From the NCBI RefSeq assembly GCF_020532555.1, contig NZ_JAJBBR010000008.1, positions 186,001-250,000 of the forward strand: a DNA stretch of 64,000 nt. The letters run 5' to 3'. The position numbers and the translations under genes are program-made. This stretch comes from Microvirga lenta. GTDB lineage: Bacteria > Pseudomonadota > Alphaproteobacteria > Rhizobiales > Beijerinckiaceae. Of this stretch, positions 59,371 through 64,000 are shown piece by piece (the first letter of the stretch is position 1; each line of letters opens with the position of its first letter). Under the pieces are notes generated by a model. It made no database searches. It had not been told where the DNA came from and worked only from the letters and a program-made list of their open reading frames with translations.

Positions 59371-59829
59371 TTACTGAGTCGGCGGCGCGGCGCTGGCCTC
59401 GCCCTGCCAATGGCCCTGCTTCTTCAGGGTGTCCGCCACCTCGCGGGGCATGTAGTTCTCGTCGTGCTTGGCGAGAACCGTGTCGGCCTTGAAGATCCCG
59501 GCCGGGTCGAGCATGCCCTCGGCGACGACGCCCTGCCCCTCGCGGAACAGGTCGGGCAGCATTCCCTGGTAGCTCACCTTGATCGAGCGCTCGGCATCCA
59601 TGACCTCGAAGGCCACCTGCTGATTGTCCCCGCGCTGGACGGAGCCTTCCTTCACGAGCCCGCCGAGGCGGAAGCGCGTGCCGGGCTGCACGTTCTTGGC
59701 AACAACGTCCGCAGGGGAGTTGAAGAACACGATGGTGTCGTTCATCGCGTAGAACACAAGGCCCAGGGCGATCGCGAGGAAGCAGCCCGCGACACCGATC
59801 AAGGTCAGGCGGCGTTGTTTTCTGGTCAT
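59371..59829 (-). CDS. ccmE: Haem chaperone CcmE (CycJ)
   Basis: A 152-aa periplasmic haem carrier with an N-terminal anchor helix ([21 protein letters not shown]). Features are the FFNSPADV segment, [14 protein letters not shown], and the haem-binding KHDENYMP with His122 (covalent haem attachment) and Tyr126. The C-terminal tail is Gln/Ala/Pro-rich. ATG 59829 overlaps the ccmI stop as ATGA, which gives translational coupling. ccmF follows after 7 nt. Confidence 0.96.
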   Translation of the reverse strand: MTRKQRRLTLIGVAGCFLAIALGLVFYAMNDTIVFFNSPADVVAKNVQPGTRFRLGGLVKEGSVQRGDNQQVAFEVMDAERSIKVSYQGMLPDLFREGQGVVAEGMLDPAGIFKADTVLAKHDENYMPREVADTLKKQGHWQGEASAAPPTQ

Positions 59830-60926
59830 TGCGCGGCGTCAGTCAGTTTCAGTTCACGGGCCATCGTTTCGATGGTCTTCAGCCCTGCGTCGTCCTTCGC
59901 CAGTGCCTGGCGCGCACGTCGAGCTGCGGCCTCTGCTTTATCACGTTGGCCGAGGACCGCATAGGAGCGCATGAGTCGCGCCCATTCCTCGGCGCTGCCG
60001 CCCTGGCTTTCCAGGCGCTCGGCGAGGCCCGAGACCATGCGCAGGATGTCCTCCGGGCCCATCTGCGGCTCTCCGCCCTGAGCCGGAGCGGCCTGCGGGG
60101 CGCCGAGCCGGGCCAGCTGCTCCTTCACGAGCGGCGTCCACGGGGCATCGGCGGGGGAGACGGCCAGGAGCTCCTCGTAGGCCGCCTTGGCCTTGTCGGT
60201 CCGCCCGTCCTGCTCGGCGGCCTTGGCGAGATAGAACCGGGCCTTGGGGGCGGCTTTGTCGAGGGCCACCGCCTTCTCGAAGGCGGCCTGCGCCTCGGAC
60301 GAGATCAACCCGTTCCCGGCGAGCACCATGGCCTCTCCGTAATTGGAGAGCCTGTCCGCATTCTCGCCGAGGATGCGCAGGGCATTCCCGTAGGCCTTCA
60401 CCGCATCGTCCACCCGGCCCATGCGCAGGTAGACAGGCGCCAGAACCTCCCAGCCGCGCCCGTCCTGCGGGTTCTGGGCCAGATGAGTCTCGATCTGGGT
60501 GACGGCCACGTCGAGGTCGGGCGCAGCGGCCTGCGGCCGGCTCGCCATCATCGCGGGGCGGTCGAAGATGTGGGGCGAGCCGTAAGCGCCGTAGAGGGCG
60601 ATGGCGAGAATCGGGACGACGGACAGGGCCAGGGCCGATACGGCGCGACGGCGGCGCAGGGCGGGCTCGCCGAGGGCCGCGAAGCCCTCGTCCTGGGTGC
60701 CGGTGGCGCGCAGGAGGCGGCGTCCGGCCTCGGCCTTGGCGGCCTCCGCCTCGCCCGGCAGGAGCGCGCCTCTTTCCTGGTCGCGTTCGATCTCGGCGAT
60801 CTGCTCGCGGTAGAACTGGATGTCGGGATCCGCCTGCCCGCGCGCGGCGGCGTGGCGCGACAGGGGCCACAGGACCACCATCACGGCCGCGGCCGTCATC
60901 GCCAGGAGTATTATCCAGATCACCAT
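59826..60926 (-). CDS. ccmI: Cytochrome c maturation protein CcmI (CycH)
   Basis: A 366-aa membrane protein that holds apocytochromes c for haem attachment. It begins with one N-terminal helix ([21 protein letters not shown]), followed by the cytosolic [35 protein letters not shown] region with the leucine-zipper-like motif, a second helix ([22 protein letters not shown]) and TPR-like repeats ([26 protein letters not shown] and following). TAGGAG precedes ATG 60926. It is 70 nt downstream of the FeuQ-like gene on the same strand, so the two units may be linked. Its stop overlaps ccmE. Confidence 0.94.
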   Translation of the reverse strand: MVIWIILLAMTAAAVMVVLWPLSRHAAARGQADPDIQFYREQIAEIERDQERGALLPGEAEAAKAEAGRRLLRATGTQDEGFAALGEPALRRRRAVSALALSVVPILAIALYGAYGSPHIFDRPAMMASRPQAAAPDLDVAVTQIETHLAQNPQDGRGWEVLAPVYLRMGRVDDAVKAYGNALRILGENADRLSNYGEAMVLAGNGLISSEAQAAFEKAVALDKAAPKARFYLAKAAEQDGRTDKAKAAYEELLAVSPADAPWTPLVKEQLARLGAPQAAPAQGGEPQMGPEDILRMVSGLAERLESQGGSAEEWARLMRSYAVLGQRDKAEAAARRARQALAKDDAGLKTIETMARELKLTDAAQ

Positions 60927-60996
60927 GGGCTCCTAATTAACCCGCGCACCCGTCAAGCACGATGGCGGCACGGTGTCACGCGCAAAGCGCACAGGG

Positions 60997-62394
60997 TCAA
61001 GCTCTGTCCCCGGGGAGTTCGAGGATCGCGCGCAGACCGCCCATGGGCGAGGCGTCGAGCTTGAGGGAGCCCCGGTAGAGCGCGGCCAGGTCGCTGACGA
61101 TGGACAGGCCCAGCCCCGAGCCCGGCTTGGTCTCGTCGAGGCGGCGTCCGCGCTTGAGCATCTCCTCCCGCGCGGCTTCGGGCAGGCCGGGGCCGTCGTC
61201 GTCGATGAACAGGCGCAGGTTGGTCCGGTCCGCGTCGGTGCGAACGATCTCGGCCGTCACCGCCACCTTGCCCGAGGCCCACTTGGCCGCGTTGTCGATG
61301 AGGTTGCCCGCCATCTCTTCCAGGTCCTGCTTCTCGCCCCGGAAGCGCAGGCCCTTCGGAACGGCGAGTTCGACCGCCAGATCCTTGTCGCGGTAGATCT
61401 TCGCGAAGGTGCGGGCGAGACTGTCGATCACGGGGTCCACATCCGTCAGCGTGCCCAGGGTGCCGGCGAGCGCCGCGGCGCGGGCGCGGTCGAGATAGTA
61501 GTTCACCTGGTCGCGCATGACCGCCGCCTGCTCGCGCACCCTGGCGGCCACCTCCTCCGGCGCATTCTCGGCCTCGTTGACGACGATGCTCAGCGGCGTC
61601 TTGAGGGCATGGGCGAGGTTGCCCACCTGGGTCCGCGCCCGCTCCAGGATCTCCCGGTTGGTGTCGAGGAGCAGGTTGAGCTCGCTCGCCAGCGGCGCGA
61701 TGTCCTGCGGGTACTCGCCCGCGATGCGCTCCGCCTCCCCGCGCCGGATGGCCCCGAGGGCGCTGCGCAGGTTGGCGAGCGGGCGCAGGCCGAAGCGGAT
61801 CTGCAGCAGGGTCGTGAAGCCGAGCGCGAGCCCGAGCAGCGCGAAGGTCACGGTCATCGCGAACACGAAGTTGCGCACGTCCGTGGCGATCTCGTCGGAG
61901 GGGCCGGCGACGCGGATGATGAACCGGCCGTCCTCGCCCAGGTCGATGTCGCGCTCGATGATGCGCAGGCCGCGCTCGTCCGGGGCCTTGCCGTAGCCGC
62001 GGCGGATCTGCCCGAAGGTCTCGTCGCTCACCGGCCCGAGGCTCGGCAGCATTCCGCCGAAGAGCGACTTGGAGGAGCGCACCTCCCCCGGCCCTGCATT
62101 CGGCCTCGCCACCTGCCAATACCAACCCGACAGGGGCAGCTCGAAGCGCGGGTCGCCGATGGGGCCGAGGTCCCGGTCGGGATCGCCCGGCGCGACGAGG
62201 TTGGAGGCCAGGGTGTTGGAATAGACCAGCAGGCGCTGGTCGAACGCCCTCTCGGTGGTGTCCCGGTAGAGGGTCGAAAGAATGAGCCCCGCGATCAGCA
62301 GGATCGCGAAGCTCCAGAAGACCGAGGAAGCCGCCAGGCGGACCGCGATGGACCGGCCCGTGAAGCCCTTGAGGATCGGGCGGAGCCCGCTCAC
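60997..62394 (-). CDS. feuQ: FeuQ-like sensor histidine kinase
   Basis: A 465-aa inner-membrane kinase. TM1 is about residues 25-43, TM2 about 177-197, and the roughly 130-residue periplasmic domain has WYWQVARPN, typical of FeuQ/PhoQ-type sensors. HAMP, then HisKA with His262 (NLAHALKTPLSIVVNEAENA), then HATPase with NAAKWAS, DDGPGLPEAAREEML and SGLGLSIVSDL. The GTG start at 62394 overlaps the regulator stop as GTGA. Position before ccmI and after FeuP matches rhizobial and Brucella layouts from memory. In Sinorhizobium, FeuPQ controls osmoadaptation and cyclic glucan export. Confidence 0.87.
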   Translation of the reverse strand: MSGLRPILKGFTGRSIAVRLAASSVFWSFAILLIAGLILSTLYRDTTERAFDQRLLVYSNTLASNLVAPGDPDRDLGPIGDPRFELPLSGWYWQVARPNAGPGEVRSSKSLFGGMLPSLGPVSDETFGQIRRGYGKAPDERGLRIIERDIDLGEDGRFIIRVAGPSDEIATDVRNFVFAMTVTFALLGLALGFTTLLQIRFGLRPLANLRSALGAIRRGEAERIAGEYPQDIAPLASELNLLLDTNREILERARTQVGNLAHALKTPLSIVVNEAENAPEEVAARVREQAAVMRDQVNYYLDRARAAALAGTLGTLTDVDPVIDSLARTFAKIYRDKDLAVELAVPKGLRFRGEKQDLEEMAGNLIDNAAKWASGKVAVTAEIVRTDADRTNLRLFIDDDGPGLPEAAREEMLKRGRRLDETKPGSGLGLSIVSDLAALYRGSLKLDASPMGGLRAILELPGDRA

Positions 62395-63062
62395 GTCTTC
62401 GACTGGCTCGCGTCGAGGAGATAACCCAGGCCGCGCACGGTCTGGATGATGTCGACGCCGAGTTTCTTGCGCAGCCGGCCGATGAACACCTCGATGGTGT
62501 TCGAATCCCGGTCGAAGTCCTGGTCGTAGAGATGCTCGGTCAGCTCGCCCCGGGAGACGATGCGGCCGGTATGGTGCATCAGGTACGACAGCAGCCGGTA
62601 TTCGTGCGAGGTGAGCTTGATCGGATTGCCGTCCACCGCCACGCGGCCGGAGCGCGTGTCGAGCTTGACCGGGCCGCAGCTGATCTCGCTCGTCGCATGG
62701 CCCGTGGCCCGGCGCAGCAGGGCCCGCACCCGGGCCAGCAGCTCCTCCATGTGGAAGGGCTTGGTCACGTAGTCGTCGGCGCCGGCGTCGAAGCCCTGCA
62801 CCTTGTCGCTCCAGCGGTCGCGGGCGGTGAGGATGATGACGGGCATCTTCCTCCCCTCGCGCCGCCAGGCGTTGAGCACGGACACGCCGTCGACCTTCGG
62901 CAGGCCGAGATCGAGGATCACGGCATCGTAGGGCTCTGTGTCGCCCAGGAACTGCCCCTCCTCCCCGTCCGAGGCGGAGTCGACCGCGTAGCCGGCCTGC
63001 TCCAGGGCGGTCACGATCTGGCGATTGAGGGTATTGTCATCCTCGACAACGAGAAGGCGCAC
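62391..63062 (-). CDS. feuP: FeuP-like OmpR-family response regulator
   Basis: A 223-aa regulator. Receiver: EDD at 7-9, phosphorylation site Asp51 (ILDLGLPKVDG), LTARD and KPF. The effector domain (about 128-217) has KLTSHEYRLLSYLMHHTGRIVSRGELTEHLYDQDFDRDSNTIEVFIGRLRKK, as in PhoP/FeuP regulators; the DQDFDRDSN segment is characteristic. ATG 63062 is 15 nt downstream of the small secreted-protein gene. It overlaps feuQ by four bases. The three genes probably form one operon with ccm genes further on. Confidence 0.88.
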   Translation of the reverse strand: MRLLVVEDDNTLNRQIVTALEQAGYAVDSASDGEEGQFLGDTEPYDAVILDLGLPKVDGVSVLNAWRREGRKMPVIILTARDRWSDKVQGFDAGADDYVTKPFHMEELLARVRALLRRATGHATSEISCGPVKLDTRSGRVAVDGNPIKLTSHEYRLLSYLMHHTGRIVSRGELTEHLYDQDFDRDSNTIEVFIGRLRKKLGVDIIQTVRGLGYLLDASQSKT

Positions 63063-63077
63063 GCTTTTCAGCTTTCC

Positions 63078-63392
63078 TTATTGAACCGATTTCACGCGTC
63101 CCGAAGAACCGTCGATCATCACTTGCACGATCCGGCCGTTCTTCTGCAAGGCCATGATCACATAAACCAGGGCATCGCTGCTCCGGCAGAGATTGGCCCG
63201 GACCACGTCGGCGTTGGGAACCTGGCGCCTCGCCGTCATCACGGCGACGGCGGGCGCGACCACGCCCTTGGAGGCCACAGCCTCCTGCATTTCCCGGGGC
63301 GGCAGGCAGTTCCGGAGCGCCGCCGACGCGCTCTGCGCGTGCGCGGAACCCATCAACCCACACAAGACGATGATCGACCAAACCAGACGCAT
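63078..63392 (-). CDS. Small secreted protein directly upstream of feuP (FeuN candidate)
   Basis: A 104-aa exported protein. ATG 63392 is chosen because it places a signal peptide at the start (MRLVWSIIVLCGLMGSAHAQ); an upstream ATG at 63416 would add eight residues. The mature part has two cysteines (RNCLPPRE and ANLCRSS, possible disulphide) and a C-terminal PepSY-like beta pair (YVIMALQKNGRIVQVMIDG). It ends 15 nt before feuP. In Sinorhizobium meliloti a small periplasmic protein, FeuN, is encoded in this position and restrains FeuQ. That role is proposed here by position and export signal only. Confidence 0.72.
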   Translation of the reverse strand: MRLVWSIIVLCGLMGSAHAQSASAALRNCLPPREMQEAVASKGVVAPAVAVMTARRQVPNADVVRANLCRSSDALVYVIMALQKNGRIVQVMIDGSSGRVKSVQ

Positions 63393-63438
63393 GTTGCGAC
63401 CATGCCTTTCCAGCACTGAACGAAGTCTGAATGTAACA

Positions 63439-63648
63439 CTAGCTCAGGATCTGCTTCGTGGCCAGGATCCGGAACACCGTCGAAGCGATAAAGCTCGCGC
63501 CGGCAACGAGTTGCGCCGCGGCTTCCGCGAAGGCGTCCGAGTCCAGCTCCGAAGCGTCGAAGCCGAGGAGGCCGAGGACGAGCGCCGCGAGGCCGACCAG
63601 ATTGGCCCAGACGGTGCGGCTGGCGAGAATGGTCTTGGTGTCGATCAT
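63439..63648 (-). CDS. Small membrane protein, holin-like, 69 aa
   Basis: A 69-aa protein with two hydrophobic stretches: TVWANLVGLAALVLGLLGFD (about 12-31) and AAAQLVAGASFIASTVFRIL (about 43-63), separated by an acidic turn. Start ATG 63648 overlaps the stop of the endolysin-like gene as ATGA. The pairing of a two-helix small protein with a GH108-type endolysin is the usual holin arrangement in phages and gene-transfer agents, so a holin-like role is inferred. No other phage genes are in the window. Confidence 0.72.
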   Translation of the reverse strand: MIDTKTILASRTVWANLVGLAALVLGLLGFDASELDSDAFAEAAAQLVAGASFIASTVFRILATKQILS

Positions 63649-64000
63649 GAGGATGGTTCCCTTTCAGGGTGGGTGGAGGAAGGGGCGAGCCGGAGAGCCT
63701 CCCGCTCGACCGCGAGAACCCGAATGCGCCAGCCCCGCCCGAAGACGGGCCAGGCGGCGAGCCGGGAAAGGAAGGCAAGCCGCGCGCGGGTCAGGCGGCG
63801 GACGGCGTCCGCCGTGTCCGCCTCCCGCGCGGCCTGCAGGGTCAGCGGCCCGGCGACGCCGTCCGCCGCGACGCCGAGGACGTCCTGCAGCGTCCGCACG
63901 GCCCGCGCCGGACCGGAATTGACCGCGAAATCGAACAGGGCGAGATCGAGCCCGGGCGGCAGGTCGTCGGCCCGGACCACGTCCCAGTAGAGGCGGCGAT
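63645..64000 (-). CDS. Peptidoglycan hydrolase, GH108/PG_binding_3 type endolysin (C-terminal part, cut by window edge)
   Basis: Only the last 118 codons are in view; the gene begins beyond the right edge. The visible part begins YWDVVRADDLPPGLDLALFD. The conserved segment FDFAVNSGPARAVRTLQDVLG is that of the GH108 endolysin family, followed by the peptidoglycan-binding-type region (VAADGVAGPLTLQAAREAD) and RLTRARLAFLSRL with GRGWRIRV. The catalytic Glu region near the N-terminus is outside the window. Its stop overlaps the holin-like gene as ATGA. It could be a phage remnant, a domesticated lysin or a housekeeping hydrolase. Confidence 0.85.
   Translation of the reverse strand, partial: RRLYWDVVRADDLPPGLDLALFDFAVNSGPARAVRTLQDVLGVAADGVAGPLTLQAAREADTADAVRRLTRARLAFLSRLAAWPVFGRGWRIRVLAVEREALRLAPSSTHPEREPSS

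Overview
The window looks like chromosomal DNA of a GC-rich alphaproteobacterium in the order Hyphomicrobiales (Rhizobiales), perhaps close to Microvirga or Methylobacteriaceae. That placement is an inference. It rests on the block glnE - sensor kinase/response regulator - HtrA protease - ccmH/F/E/I - FeuQ/FeuP, on palindromic intergenic repeats, on a DUF1127 protein, and on the general gene content. No complete prophage, insertion sequence, CRISPR array or rRNA was seen. There is one tRNA, tRNA-Val(CAC), with encoded CCA.

Layout. 1-2.96 kb is an accessory patch: a Hint-domain protein, a 35-residue membrane peptide and a lower-GC group of three hypothetical genes. 3.0-5.7 kb holds an O-antigen-ligase-like membrane protein overlapping glutathione reductase. 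5.8-8.8 kb is a tripartite tricarboxylate transporter (tctC-tctB-tctA) with an intrinsic terminator between tctC and tctB. 8.8-19.1 kb has a GNAT acetyltransferase, a soluble double-PAS chemoreceptor, a DUF2059 protein, rpiA, a phosphoglycolate phosphatase, the tRNA, an L,D-transpeptidase, a DUF971 protein, moaA, a DUF2243 membrane protein, a solute-binding protein and a beta-hydroxyacid dehydrogenase. 19.3-21.8 kb encodes two likely surface or extracellular proteins: a cysteine-free C-type-lectin-like/RTX protein and a nine-repeat ELYxxDGT-type protein. 22-25.5 kb has a cytochrome P450, a PaaG-like isomerase and several very small genes, including a diverged paralogue pair.

25.7-30.7 kb combines a uracil-DNA-glycosylase-like protein, a thermonuclease-fold protein and cobT (one strand) with a LysR regulator, a DUF1127 protein and cobS. 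30.7-36.6 kb has a DUF1289 protein, a membrane-anchored retropepsin-like protease, a VOC protein, methionine aminopeptidase, dusA, a PilZ protein, an unrecognised protein with a phospholipase-A2-like active site, and ybaK. 36.6-42.6 kb is a purine-catabolism operon (xdhA-xdhB-xdhC-guaD, tightly overlapping) followed by a UreE-like nickel chaperone with a very long His tail. 42.7-48.6 kb has glyoxalase I, pepN and a large PAS sensor kinase.

48.6-64 kb is nearly all on the minus strand. In transcription order it reads endolysin (cut by the window edge), holin-like protein, a small secreted protein in the FeuN position, FeuP, FeuQ, ccmI, ccmE, ccmF, ccmH, HtrA protease, response regulator, sensor kinase and glnE. 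This is an envelope-sensing and cytochrome c maturation block. A 41-residue lipoprotein gene sits on the opposite strand between ccmH and the protease.

Most other long open frames are antisense shadows caused by high GC content and were left out. Several genes too short for routine calling were added after reading the bases: 73-180, 2031-2192, 24749-24868, 49648-49761 and 56748-56873.
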